Below are positions 44,540-57,543 of a DNA stretch of 64,000 nucleotides, in pieces; the stretch's first letter is position 1, and each line of letters opens with the position of its first letter. The position numbers and the translations under genes were made by a program. The notes under the pieces are model-generated. The model had not been told where the DNA came from. It did no database searches and saw only the letters and a program-made list of their open reading frames with translations. Source of the stretch: Liopterus haemorrhoidalis. Lineage: Eukaryota > Arthropoda > Insecta > Coleoptera > Dytiscidae. Location: assembly GCA_963971575.1 (NCBI GenBank), contig OZ020618.1, positions 31,408,231-31,472,230 on the forward strand, read 5' to 3'.

Positions 44540-44658
44540 TGTTTAAATCCTTGTGTTTTTTCATGTGGCCCTTCACAAAAAACAAAATGTATAATTTCAA
44601 TAACATCGATTCCATAGACGAATTACAGCAAAAAATAATTAATACCTATTTGAAATAA
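44540..44658 (+). pseudogene. Transposase C-terminal fossil, copy B
   Basis: Same fossil as 41420-41535 in the next tandem copy (SIDELQQKIINTYLK). Confidence 0.4.
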
Positions 44659-44838
44659 TATTCATCCGCAAACGTAAACAGAAACTTCTACAATAGATTA
44701 GGATTTTATTTAGCTAATAATGGAAATTTGTTTGAAAATTTAGTTTAGATGTAATATAAATAATCTTATTTTGTAAATTTATGTTTAACCTGAAAATAAA
44801 CTTTGTTAAACGTTTGATTTTCATTTGTGCATGGCAAC

Positions 44839-45784
44839 CAGGGCCGGATTATCCCCTTAGACAAAAAAGACATTTGCCTTGGGCCCGTAATTTTCAAGGG
44901 CTCGGATTTGGGAGGTACAGTCCTTTTTTTTTTGCTCTTCACTTGGATTTGGGAGGTGAAGACCTTTTTTTTTGCTCTTCACTTGGTTTTGGAAGGTAAG
45001 GACCTTTTTTACAAACCAGTGGCGAAGGGAAACCTCCGCTAGACTTGACCTCCCAAAAAAAAAAAAAATAAATAAATAAAAAATTTAATTTTTTTTTTTT
45101 TATTATTTAGATAATACTTCAAAAATACATCAAATTATGTTCTATACAAATTTTTGTCCAAGGCTTGCTTTACTTGTTACGAATTAATTATCATGACCAT
45201 GGAAACATTACATATAAATATGAAAAAATTGAGACTTAATTTTTAAATAATTTTACAAAAAATTTTCAAAATTTTTCGTTTTATCAAAAAACGTCTCAAA
45301 TAAAAAGTTATTAGTTATTGCATTTATAGTAACTTTTGTTCAATAAATTTTTTCGAAATATTTTTCTGTTGCTAAATATTCGCAAAAATCTTAAAATCGA
45401 CACGAGTAAACTCCCATTTCTATTCAAAAGATCTTTATAAAAAACAATAGGGTTCTTCCCATTTAATAGGAGAATTTTTTAGTACCAAAACGAATTCTCT
45501 AAGTTGAACCGTTCTTGAGTTATCGTGTATACATACAGACACACACACAGACACACAGACATACGGACGGCACCCCGAAAATAGGTTTTTTGGATTCCCT
45601 GGACCATGAAACGTGGTCATCAGTCAAAATCTCGACATCGAAAATTTTCGCGATTACAATACTTGCCCCTTATATATTAAGGTCGGGCAAGTAAAACCAT
45701 AGGTTGAGGGCCCGTAAATCAAAAATGTCTTGGGCCCGTAAATCAAAAATGTCTTGGGCCCGGTGAAGGCTTAGTCCGCCACTG
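44839..45784. mobile_element. hAT-like MITE, 946 bp, in tandem copy C
   Basis: Ends CAGGGCCGGATTATCC and complement of CAGTGGCGGACTAAG, perfect 8-bp duplication ATGGCAAC (44831-44838, 45785-45792), with an empty site at about 39575 in copy A. It contains three tandem GCTCTTCACTTGGATTTGGG-type modules (about 44920-45010) and a dispersed insect repeat (45280-45690). Confidence 0.9.
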
Positions 45785-46250
45785 ATGGCAACTGTTATTT
45801 TCAGATAAATAAACAAAAAATATTGTGTGCTTTTTTTAAAACAAATTGGGATTTTTTTTGGGATTGAAATTATTGAGTGTAAAATCTAACAGTTTGAGTT
45901 TTATGGCTATGTACAATTGTAAATTCCCCTGCGGTTAAGCAAGGTCATATGAGATAAGAGAACACCTGCTGTTTACTTTGAGTAGACATCGAGTAGGCGT
46001 CGGCAATATTTTTTGTATATGATATAATTTAATTATTAATACAATGTTACATTACTCGACAAAAGTAACACCAGTCGAAGTTTCCCGTTCTGAAAGTGTA
46101 CGACATTAACCTTTTCAGGCATTATCTTTTATGGCAAACAAATGTTTTGGCCCTATTTCCAGCAGCTTTCCAAAGGGACATTGGCTCTCTGCACTGATTA
46201 CTAAATTGCCGCGCGTGTAATAGCCCTGGTGTGCTTAGGCCATAAGGCTT

Positions 46251-47711
46251 CATTGCAAGGCATTTGTTGATTCACATTTTTTAACCCATATCCTCTCAAA
46301 ACTTCTGACTAACCGTTCCGACTACAAAAATTGTTTTTTTTTTTTTTTTTTCTTTTAAGTTTACGTTATGTTTTCCTTTTTAATTAATTTTTTTTTTAAT
46401 TTTAATAAATGTTGCATATATTTAATAAATATTAAATTGCGTTTTGAAAGTTTTAGTATTAAAAAATAACTAATAATCTTTGTTCATATCGTTGAATTCA
46501 GAATTAAATACACTATGTAATAAGTAAATAAAAAATATGTGTTCCTATTTAAAATAAAAAGTTGTACAACGATTTTGAGAACCACTGGTCGAATAAAAAA
46601 ATTGATTCACTTATTGATAGTCTCTTATAAAATAGTAAATGTTGTCTGATTTAAGCAACCTCGTACCTAGCTAGTTCTTGAGATCGCAATGGTGGACAAT
46701 TTAAATAGAACAACCCTGTAGATATATAATGTACCTATCATATACCCTACCTCATCAATAATATTCTTAAATGTACATGTCATATGAATAACACGTGCCA
46801 AGGAATATTCTGGGGACATAAATATCACATGGCAAAGGTGCCTCGTCGTTATCAAAAATACCTCAAAAAGGAATATTCACAGAAGCAAAAATGCACATTT
46901 TGGTATATTCTTATTATGTGCTAGAAATATTTATGTGCTATCTCCCTAAAAAAACTCCCGATTTTTATAAATCTGTTACTGGATACTTCAGAATATTATA
47001 AAACACGCTAAATTTACGTTAAACCGTCTGGCAACAAGCTGCAAAACTCAATTTTTAATAAATCTTAAAAAAAAAACATTTTTCCTAAATCCGTCCCTGT
47101 TTACTTCAAAATATTATGAAACATGTGAAATTTACGTTAAACCGGCACAGTTAAAAATACTTACGAACACGTCATGAATAAATATTTAATATCTGCCTCA
47201 CGGCAAACCCTTAATACTTATGCAACCCACAGAAATCGCTCCGAAAGTAATATATATGGAGGCCTCTGTGAGCGGAAAGCATTTACTAATATATACTCAT
47301 TTTAGTTCTAAAATTACCTGGCCCAGTGCTGCCATTCGAGAAATATTAAGAACCCGCGGGTTCCAAACTTCTAATTAAGGAAAATTGGATATAAAAACTA
47401 AATTTTAATTAAATATTTTTCCACTCAAATGACCCTTTCTCTATTCTGAATTAATAGGACCAGCAGCCATTTCACCGTTTTTCTTGTATTCAACAAAAAT
47501 TCATTTTTAAAATCACAAGTTTCGAACCCGAGAGCAAACTTAAAACGGGTTTCAAATATCAGTCATTTTTGTTACAAATGTCTCCAAACTTACGTATACC
47601 GCAACCTATATATATATATGTACATGTATGTAAATGCATATATACATAAACATTTAAGTATTTATTTATTTTTATTGTTTCTTTTTTTAAATTTTTTCCC
47701 AATATGTGTAA
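46251..47711. other. Non-coding AT-rich stretch
   Basis: Includes T-rich runs near 46330. No gene or element recognised. Confidence 0.4.
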
Positions 47712-50700
47712 TCTATATATATATAATCGTAACTGAGCTACCTACTTATGAGTAGGTTAGGTTATCAACGCCCAGCCCAAACCACTGAACCTACAATCAT
47801 GAAATTTGGCGAGTATATTCCCTCCATGACGTAAGCACCCTCTAAAAACGGATATTTCGAAACTCATCCTCTAAGTGGGTGAAAAGAGGGTTAAAAGGGG
47901 TAAAATGTGGCTTCACGTTTTTCTTAATATCTCTTAGGTCCAATAAGATATCGACTTGGTTTTTGCTCACAATGATTACGCATGTAAATATTAAAAAACT
48001 GATTTCAGGCTTTTGATCTAATCGACCCCTAAAGGGGTGAATCTACAATCAGGGTGAATTATAGAACCCTTCGCATCTTCTGTGTTTATTGTGTTATAAA
48101 ATTCCTTTTTAGCATATACATAGGTGCCTTTTTAAAATATTTAGAAAGTGTTTTGACCGTTTTTTTAATTTTCACTCCCAAAGGGGTAAATTGGTATTTT
48201 TTATTCGATAGAATTTCGTCTAGACAAAGAAACATAAAATTCGGGAAGTATATCCCTTTTATGACTTAAGAACCCCCTAAGAAATGATTTTTCGAAATTC
48301 GACCTCTCAGGGGTGACAAGGAGTGAAATGTGTTTACACGGATACCTCAATTTCTCTTAGGTCAATAATATATTGCCTTGGTTTTTGCTTATAAAGATTA
48401 TCCACATAAATGTTAAAAAACTTATTTCAAGATTTTGTCCTAATCATCCCCTAAAATGGTGAATCAACAATCAGGGACAATTATAGAACCCACCGTATTT
48501 TCTGTGTTGGTTGAGTTATAAAATTCCTATTTGGCATATAGATGTCTTTTTAAACTATCTCGAAACAGATTTCACAGTTTTTCAAAATTTTATCCCTAAA
48601 GGGGTAAAAGGATATTTTTTATTTAATAGAACATCCCTTGGACATAGATACATGATATTCGCAAAGTATATTCCCTATATGAGGTAAGCATACAATATCT
48701 CTTAAATGAGTTATCTATTTGGTTTTTGTTTACAAAGGTTACCCATATCTATCTGTAATCTATATATATAAAATCGTAACTAAGCTACCTACTCATAATC
48801 AACGCCCAGCCCAAACCACTGAACCTACAATCATGAAATTCGGCGAGTATATTCCCTCCATGACGTAAGCACCCACTAAGAACGGATTTTTCGAAACTCA
48901 TCCTCTAAGTGGGTGAAAAGGGGGTTAAAAGGGGTAAAATGTGGCTTCACGGTTTCCTTAATATCTCTTAGGTCCAATAAGATATCGACTTGGTTTTAGC
49001 TTACAAAGATTACTCATGTAAATATTAAAAAACATATTTCAGGATTTTGTTCTAATCGACCCCTAAAGGGGTGAATCTACAATCAGGGTGAATTATAGAA
49101 CCCTTCGCATCTTCTGTGTTTATTGTGTTATAACATTCATTTTTGGCATATAGGTGTCTTTTTAAAATATTTAGAAAGTGAAAAGGGGTGAAATGTGTTT
49201 TCACGGATTCCTCAGTATATTTTAGGTCAAGAATATATCGCCTTGCTTTTGCTTACAAAGACTACCCACATAAATGTTGAAAGACCGTTTTTCAACATTT
49301 ATGTGGGGAACATTTTCAGGATTTTGTACTAATCAACCCCTAAAGGGGTGAATCTACAATCAGGGTGAATTATGGAACCCTTCGCATCTTCTGTGTTTGT
49401 TGTGTTATAACATTTCTTTTAGGCATATAGGTGTCTTTTTAAAATATGTAAAAAGTGTATTGACCTTTTTTTTAAATTTCACCCCTAAAGGGGTAACTTG
49501 GTATTTTATATTCGGTAGAATGTCGTCTAGACAGAGAAACATAAAATTCGGGGAGTATGTCCCTTTTATGACTCAACAACCCCCTAAGAAATGATTTTTG
49601 GAAATTCAACCCCTAAGGGGTGAAATGGGGTAAAATGTGTTTTCACGGATTCCTCAATATCTCACAGATCCAATAATATATCGCTTTCATTTTTGCTTCT
49701 AAATATTATCCATATAAATGTTGAAAAACTTATTTCAGGATTTGTCCTATTCATCCCCTAAAGGGTGAATCTACAATCAGGGAGAATTATAGAACCCGAC
49801 GTATTTCCTGTGTTTGTTGAGTTATTAAATTCCTATTTGGCATATAGATGAATTTCAAAAATATCTTGAAATGGTTTTGACAGTTTTTCAAAATTTCACC
49901 ACTAAAGAGGTAAAAGGATATTTTTTATTTGATAGAACATCCCTTGGGCATAGATACATGATATTCGCAAAGTATATTCCCTCCATGAGGTAAGCATACA
50001 CTAAGACGGAATTTTTCGAAATTCAACCCCTAAGGGGTGAAATGTAATTTCAAGGATTCTTAAATATCTCTACGGACCAATAAGATATCGTCTTGGTTTT
50101 TCTTACAAAGATACCCATATAAATGTTGAAAAACCTATTTCAGGATTTTGTTCTAATCACCCCTAAAGTGGTGAATTTCCGAACAGGGTTAATTATACAA
50201 CCCATCATATTCCCTGTGTTTGTTGAATTATAAAATCCTTTTGGCATATAGGTGTCTTCAAAATATCTTGAAATGGTATTGACATTTTTTAAAATTTCAC
50301 CCTAAAGGGGTAAATGGATATTTTTTACTCGATAGAACGTCCTCTGGACAAGATACATGACATTCGTAAAGTACCATATATTCCCTGTATGACGTAAGTT
50401 TCCATTAAGACGGTATTTTTCGAAATTCAACCCCTAAGGGCTGAAATGTGATATCAAGTATTCCTTAATATTTCTTAGTACCAATAAGATATCGACTTGG
50501 CTTTTACTTATAATGATTAACCATACAAATGCCGAATTTTTTTTTTCCTGGATTCTTTCCTAATCAACCCCTAAAGGGGTAAATCTATAATCGGGGTGAA
50601 TTATACAACCCGTCGTATTTCCTGTGTTTATTAGGTTATAACATTCATTTTTGACACACCGGTGTCTTTTTTAAATATCTCGAGATAGTTTTGATAGTCT

Positions 50701-51775
50701 TTTAAAATTTCTCCTCTAAATGTAAATAAGGGGAGGGGGAAGTATAAATGGGTATTTTTATTCGATAGAACTTCCCTTGGCTATAGAGACATGAAATTCG
50801 GGAAGTATATTCCTTCTGTGATGTAAGGTTAGCCATACAAATTTTTGAAACAGTAATTCAGGATTTTCCCCTAATCAACCCCTAAAGTGGTAAATCTACA
50901 TTTGGGGTGAATTATAGAAACCTTTGTATTTCCAGAGTTATAAAATTTCATTTTGGTACATAATTTTCTATTTAAAATATTTAGAAAGCGTTTTTAAAGT
51001 TTTTTAAATTTCATCCCTAAAGCGGTAAATTGGTATTTTTTATTTGAAAGAACGTCCCTTGACATAGAGATATGAAATTCAGGAAATATATTCCCTCCAA
51101 GTCGCAAGCACCCTCTTATATGGAATTTTTCCAAATTCGACCCCTAGGGGATGAAAAGTGATAAAATGTTTTTCCTCGGATTCTTCATTATATTGATTTG
51201 GATTTTGCTTACAATGTTATCCGTATATGTGTTTAAAAATTAAATTCAGGATTTTGCTCTAATCATCAATCCCTAAAGGGGCGATTCTAGATTTGGAGTG
51301 AATTATAGAACCCTTTGTAGCTTCTGTCTTTGTTGTACAGTAACTATGTTGTGCATTTTCGCATTTAGGTGTCATTTTAATATCATTAGTTTCAAGATCA
51401 TTTCATTTTGACCGTTTTTTTTATATTTCAACCCTAAATTGCATTTTTTATATTTCCCTAAATTTCATTGGTACATTGGTATTTTTTAGTAGACAATTGA
51501 AATTCGGGGACTTTATTTCTTCCATGACGTAAGCAACCACTAAGAAGAGATTTCTCGAAATTCGACCCCTAGGGGGTGAAAACGGATTTCTTAATATCTC
51601 TTGATGAAATAACGACTTGCTTTTTACTTACTATAGTTACCCGTACGCATGTATAAAAATGTAGCTTAGAATTTTGCTTCAATCAACACTTAACGGGGCG
51701 AATCTACATTAAATCAGGGCGACTTATATAATGTTTCGTAACTTATTTGTTTGTTGACTTATAACATTCCTTTTT

Positions 51776-51807
<32 letters not shown>

Positions 51808-51810
<3 letters not shown>

Positions 51811-53111
51811 GGTGTTTTTTTTAGAGGTATAGAACTTTAAATTGCAATAAAACAACGATGGATTATTCGATTGACATGAATTTTTTTTTATTCGAAAGAT
51901 AATCTTGTGGCATTACATTTTAAATATGATTTCTGGCATATGACCGCCACGGCTGGCTCGGATGTAGTCCAATCTGGACGATCCAATTTTCGATGACTTT
52001 TTCCAACATTTGTGGCCGTATATCGGCAATAACACGGCGAATGTTGTCTTCCAAATGGTCAAGCGTTTGTGACTTATTCGCATAGACCAATGACTTTACA
52101 TAGCCCCACAGAAAGTAGTCCAGCGGTGTTAAATCACAAGATCTTGGAGGCCAATTCACAGGTCCAAAACGTGAAATTAGGCGGTCACCAAACGTGTCTT
52201 TCAATAAATCGATTGTGGCACGAGCTGTTTGACATGTTGCGCCGTCTTGTTGGAACCACAGCTCCTGGACATCATGGCTGTTCAATTCAGGAATGAAAAA
52301 GTTAGTAATCATGGCTCTATACCGATCACCATTGACTGTAACGTTCTGGCCAACATCGTTTTTGAAGAAGTACGGACCAATGATTCCACCAGCCCATAAA
52401 GCGCACCAAACAGTCAGTTTTTCTGGATGTAACGGTGTTTTGACATACACTTGAGGATTAGCTTCACTCCAAATGCGGCAGTTTTGTTTGTTGACGTAGC
52501 CATTCAACCAGAAGTGCGCTTCATCGCTAAACAAAATTCGCTTATGAAAATCGGGAACAACGGCAATCTCGTTTTGGGCCCATTCGACGAATCTACGCCT
52601 TGCTTGATGATCGTTTGGCTTCAATTCTTGCACGAGTTGGATTTTGTAAGCACGCAAACCAAGATCCTTCCGCAAAATCTTCCATAAAGTGGATGGACAC
52701 AGATCCAATTCCTGTGCTCGATGGCGGATGGACTCATTCGGGTCTTCCTCAATGCTACGCTCTACAGTACCAATAGCTTCTTCTGTACGCACCGTACGGC
52801 GTCTCTGGGGATGCGAGTTATCAATAAGAGTAAACGTGGTGCGAAAACGTTCCATGGTTAATCGAATTAACTGCTCTGATGGACGATTTTGTCGACGATA
52901 AAATGGACGTAGTGCGCGATACGTATTCCGCACAGAACCATTATTTTCGAAATAAAATTGCACTATTTGCAAGCGTTGTTCAGGCGTGAGTCTATTCATG
53001 ATGAATTGCCAAACCAAACTGAGAATAAATCACTTGACAGCTGTTAAATCGGTCGCCATCTTGAACAGTAATGCCAACTTAAAGTTCTATACCTCTAAAA
53101 AAAACACCCGT
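51808..53111 (-). mobile_element. Mariner-like transposon, intact, 1304 bp
   Basis: Inverted ends of about 31 bp contain GGGTGTTTTTTTTAGAGGTA, with TA flanks (51806-51807, 53112-53113) in a TA-rich microsatellite inside Helitron 1. It holds one uninterrupted transposase gene. Confidence 0.9.
51920..53017 (-). CDS. Mariner-like transposase, apparently intact
   Basis: 365 codons without a break; the second Met (residue 7, MNRLTPEQRLQIVQFYFENN) is the likelier start and opens an HTH region. A second HTH-like stretch (LDLCPSTLWKILRKDLGL) follows near 105. The catalytic triad is D in LFSDEAHFW (near 164), D in FQQDGATCQTA (near 256) and D in SCDLTPLDYF (near 293), with 36 residues between the last two, and it closes with LWGYVKSLVY. 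It belongs to the IS630/Tc1/mariner superfamily in a group common in insects, and cuts and pastes its own element into TA. With intact ends and frame this is the most plausibly active DNA transposon in the window. Confidence 0.9.
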   Translation of the reverse strand: MVWQFIMNRLTPEQRLQIVQFYFENNGSVRNTYRALRPFYRRQNRPSEQLIRLTMERFRTTFTLIDNSHPQRRRTVRTEEAIGTVERSIEEDPNESIRHRAQELDLCPSTLWKILRKDLGLRAYKIQLVQELKPNDHQARRRFVEWAQNEIAVVPDFHKRILFSDEAHFWLNGYVNKQNCRIWSEANPQVYVKTPLHPEKLTVWCALWAGGIIGPYFFKNDVGQNVTVNGDRYRAMITNFFIPELNSHDVQELWFQQDGATCQTARATIDLLKDTFGDRLISRFGPVNWPPRSCDLTPLDYFLWGYVKSLVYANKSQTLDHLEDNIRRVIADIRPQMLEKVIENWIVQIGLHPSQPWRSYARNHI

Positions 53112-54099
53112 TATATATATTAAATAAAATTCTTATGCATACTCGTCATATATTTATTAAAACAATTTTTATAGAGTCGTTTCGATTGGTAATCCAATCA
53201 TCCGCAGTCCAATATTATTGTCAAATGTGTAAAATAATGTATTGCCACATTAAAATATTTGGAACGGACAGGAACGGTTAATCATAGTCTTCTTCATATA
53301 TATATATATATTTTTTTTTCTAATCTTTAGAAAGTGTTTTAAAAGTTTTTTTTTATCTATAAAGGGGTGAATAGGTATATTTTTGATTAGATACATGGAA
53401 TTCCGGGAACATATTCCTTCCATAACGTAAGCATCGAACCCTTTATATCTCCTGTGCTTCTTGAGTTATAACATTCCTTTCTGGCATATAGGTGACTTTT
53501 TAAAATCTTTCGATAGTGTTCTAACAGTTTTTTAAATTTCATTCCTAAAGAATTTTTTATTAGAAATAAGAAATTCCAAGAGTACATTTCTCGATATAAC
53601 GCAAGAACGCACTAAGAAAGGATTTTTCGACCCATATGAGGTGAAAAGGAGTCATTTTTTATTTTTTCACGGATTAGTCAGTATCTCGTAGGACAGATGA
53701 GATATCGACTAGGTTTTTGCTTATAAAAGTTACCCGTGCACATGTTTAGAAACAAACTACGAATTTTATTTGTAATTAGTATGAACCTCTAACGGGGTGA
53801 ATCTACACCTGAGGAGAGAGTCAGCACTGTGATCTATAAAGAACTATGACTTATTATAATTGCACAATGATGGCAAGCCGTCAATAAACCGTAGCGAAGC
53901 ACGGGTACTCAGCTAGTCTATATATATAAAAGGCAGTGTCCTGACTGACTGACTGACTCATCACCGCCCAGCCCGAACCCCTGGGCCAAGAAACTTAAAA
54001 TTTGGAGAGTAATTCCCTCCATGACGTAAGCACCCGTAAGCTAAGGGGCGGAAAGGGGGTGAAATGTGATTTCACGGATTCTTTAATATCTCTTCGGGT

Positions 54100-57000
54100 C
54101 GATGGGATATCGAATTAGTTTTTACTTACAACGATTACCCATACAAATGCCGAAAAACTTATTTCAGGATTTTGTCCTAATCAACCCCTAAAGGGGTGAA
54201 TCTACAATCGGGGTGAATTTTACAACCCGTCGTATTTCCTGTGTTCGTTGAGTTTTAAGGTTTCTTTTTGGCACATAGGTGTCTTATTATAATATCTCGA
54301 AATGGTTTTGACAGTTTTTTGAAATTTCACCCCTAAAGGGTGAAAAGGGGTGTTATGTGATTTCAAGGATTCTTTAATATCTCTTAGGAACAATAAGATA
54401 TCGACTTGCTTTTTGCTTACAAAAATTACCCATATAAATACCGAAAAACTAATTTCAGGATATTGTCCTTATCAATCCTTAAAGGGGTGAATCTACAATT
54501 GGGGTGAATTATACATCCCGTCATATTTCCTGTGATTGTTGAGATGTAACATTACTATTTGGCACATAGGTGTATTTTTAAAATATTTCAAAATGGTTTT
54601 GACAGTTTTTTAAAATTTCAGCCCCAAAGGGTGAAAAGGGGTGACATGTGATTTCAAGGATTCCTTGATATTTCTTAGAACCAATAAGATATCGACTTAG
54701 TTTTTGCTTACAAAGATTACCCATACAAATGACGAAAAACTTATTTCAGGATTTTGTCCTAATCAACCCCTAAAGGGGTGAATCTACAATCGGGGTGAAT
54801 TTTACATCCTGTCGTATTTCCTGTGTTTGTTGAGTTATAAGGTTTCTTTTTGGCACATAGTTTGTCTATTTTTATAAATAGATATTATTATCTCGAAATA
54901 GTTTTGACAGTTTTTTAAAATTTCACCCCTAAATGGTGAAAAGGGGTGATATATGAAATTAAGGATTCTTTAATATCTCTTAGGACCAATAAGATATCGA
55001 CTTGCTTTTTGCTTACAAAAATTACCCATACAAATACCGAAAAACTAATTTCAGGATTTTGTCCTTATCAACCCCTAAAGGGGTGAATCTACAATTGGGG
55101 TGAATTATACATCCCGTCGTATTTCCTGTGATTGTTGAGATGTAAAATTACTTTTTGGCACTTAGGTGTATTTTTAAAATATTTCGAAAAGGTTTTGACA
55201 GTTTTTTAAAATTTTAGCCCCAAAGGGTGAAAGGGGGGTGACATGTGATTTCAAGGATTCCTTAATATTTCTTAGGATCAATAAGATATCGACTTGCTTT
55301 TTGCTTACAAAAATTACCCATATAAATACCGAAAAACTAATTTCAGGATATTGTCCTTATCAACCCTTAAAGGGGTGAATCTACAATTGGGGTGAATTAT
55401 ACATCCCGTCGTATTTCCTGTGAATGTTTTGATGTAACATTACTTTTTGGCACATAGGTGTATTTTTAAAATATTTCAAAATGGTTTTGACAGTTTTTTA
55501 AAATTTCAGCCCAAAACGGTGAAAAGGGGTGACATGTGATTTCAAGGATTCCTTGATATTTCTTAGAACCAATAAGATATCGACTTAGTTTTTGCTTACA
55601 AAGATTACCCATACAAATGACGAAAAACTTATTTCAGGATTTTGTCCTAATCAACCCCTAAAGGGGTGAATCTACAATCGGGATGAATTTTACATCCCGT
55701 CGTATTTCCTGTGTTTGTTGAGTTATAAGGTTTCTTTTTGGCACATAGGTTGTCTATTTATAATATCTCGAAATAGTTTTGACAGTTTTTTAAAATTTCA
55801 CCCCTAAATGGTGAAAAGGGGTGATATATGAAATTAAGGATTCTTTAATATCTCTTAGGACCAATAAGATATCGACTTGCTTTTTGCTTACAAAAATTAC
55901 CCATACAAATACCGAAAAAGTAATTTCAGGATTTTGTCCTTATCAACCCCTAAAGGGGTGAATCTACAATTGGGGTGAATTATATATCCCGTCATATTTC
56001 CTGTGATTGTTGAGATGTAAAATTACTTTTTGGCACATAGGTGTATTTTTAAAATATTTCGAAAAGGTTTTGACAGTTTTTTAAAATTCTAGCCCCAAAG
56101 GGTGAAAGGGGGTGACATGTGATTTCAAGGTTTCCTTAATATTTCTTAGGATCAATAAGATGTCGACTTGGTTTTTTCTTACAATAATTACCCATACAAA
56201 TTCCGAAAAACATATTTCAGGATTTTGCCCTAATCAACCCCTAAAGGCGTGAATCCACAAACGGGGTGAATTATACATCCCGTCGTGTTTCATGTGTTTG
56301 TTGAGCTATAAAATTTGTTTTTTGCACGTAGGTGTATTTTTAAAATATATCGAAATGGTATTGACAGTTTTTTAAAATTACATCCCTAAAGGGTGAAAAG
56401 AGGTGAAATGTTAATTCAAAGATTCCTTAATATCTCTTAGGATCAATAAGATATCGACTTGCTTTTTGCTTACAAAAATTACCCATATAAATACCGAAAA
56501 ACTAATTTCAGGATATTGTCCTTATCAACCCCTAAAGGGGTGAATCTACAAATGGGGTGAATTATACATCCCGTCGTATTTCCTGTGTTTGTTGAGTTAT
56601 ACAATTTTTTTTTTGCACAAAAGTGTCTTTTTAAAATATCTCGAAATAGTAATGATTGTTTTTTAAAATTACGTCCCTAAAGGGTGAAAAGGGGTGAAAT
56701 GTGAATTCAAGGATTCCTTAATATCTTTTAGGACCAATTTTTGCTTACAAAGATTACTCATACAAATGCCGTAAAATTTATTTCAGATTTTGGTCCTAAT
56801 AAACCCGTAAAGGGGTGAATATACAATCGGGGTGAATTAAACATGCCGTCGTATTTCCTAAGTTTGTTGAGTTAGAAAATTTCTTTTTTGCACAAAAGTG
56901 TCTTTTTAAAATATCTCCAAATAATATTGACAGTATTTTAAAATTGCATCCCTTAAAGGTGAAAAGGACTGAAATGTGAATTCAAGGATTTCTTAATATC

Positions 57001-57260
57001 TCTTAGGACCAATATGATACCGACTTGGGTTTTTCTTACAAATATTACTCATACAAATGCCGAAAACCCTATTTCAGGATTTTGTCCTAATCAACCCCTA
57101 AAGGGGTGAATCTACAATCGGGGTGACAGAATACATGCAGTCGTATTTTCTGTGTTTGTTGACTTATAACATACCTTTTTGGCACATAACTGTCTTTCTT
57201 AAGTATCTTGAAATATTTTTGACAGTTCTTTTAATTTCCCTCTAAAGGGTTATAAGGGGT
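54100..57260 (+). repeat. ~290-bp tandem monomers inside Helitron 2
   Basis: The phrase GGGGTGAATCTACAAT recurs at about 54191, 54484, 54775, 55078, 55373, 55666, 55961, 56248 (variant), 56536, 56813 and 57103. Each monomer also carries AAGATATCGACTTG and GTCGTATTTCCTGTG. Confidence 0.95.
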
Positions 57261-57406
57261 GAAATGTGATTTCAATACGACATCCCGTCGTATTTCCTGT
57301 GTTTGTTGAGTCATAGCGTTCCTTTTAGGCACATAGATTTTTTAAAATATCTCGAAATAATCTTGACACTTTTTTTAAATTTGACCCTTTAAGGGGTAAA
57401 TTATAA

Positions 57407-57543
57407 TTATTATAATTATTATATACTGGAGGTTCACTTATTGAGTGACAACTCCACACATGTTATTAGTAGCTATTAAATATACTGGTTAACCTCTTTG
57501 GTTCGTTGTAAATATTATAAATAAAGCAAAAAAAAAAAAAAAG
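57407..57543 (+). mobile_element. Short retroposed 3' end with poly(A)
   Basis: About 130 bp ending AATAAAGC and A15, flanked by an 11-base near-duplicate (AAGGGGTAAAT / AAGGAGTAAAT) of the host Helitron sequence. The source element is not identified. Confidence 0.6.

Larger units (their letters stand above)
39386..46250. repeat. Three copies of a ~2.1 kb tandem unit
   Basis: The marker AATACCTATTTGAAATAATA recurs at about 39390, 41520 and 44641. Copy A (39386-41517) is fullest. Copy B (41518-44639) carries a Tc1 element and has internal deletions. Copy C (44640-46250) carries a hAT-like MITE. Shared parts include TAAATTCCCCTGCGGTTAAG (39711, 43375, 45919) and a GGGAGTCGGAGTCGG/CCGACTCCC hairpin (41370-41410, 44490-44535). 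Each of A and B ends with a small transposase-like fossil and contains a tRNA-like segment. Confidence 0.8.
47712..53916 (+). mobile_element. Helitron 1 (non-autonomous) with a mariner-like insertion
   Basis: 5' end TCTATATATATATAATCGTA after A at 47711; 3' end CCGTAGCGAAGCACGGGTAC, then CTAG at 53913-53916. A second 5' head, TCTATATATATAAAATCG, begins at 48759, so the first 1.05 kb may be a partial tandem copy. The body is tandem ~290-bp monomers with paired GACCCCTAA and AGGGGTGAA blocks. No Rep/helicase gene. Confidence 0.75.
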
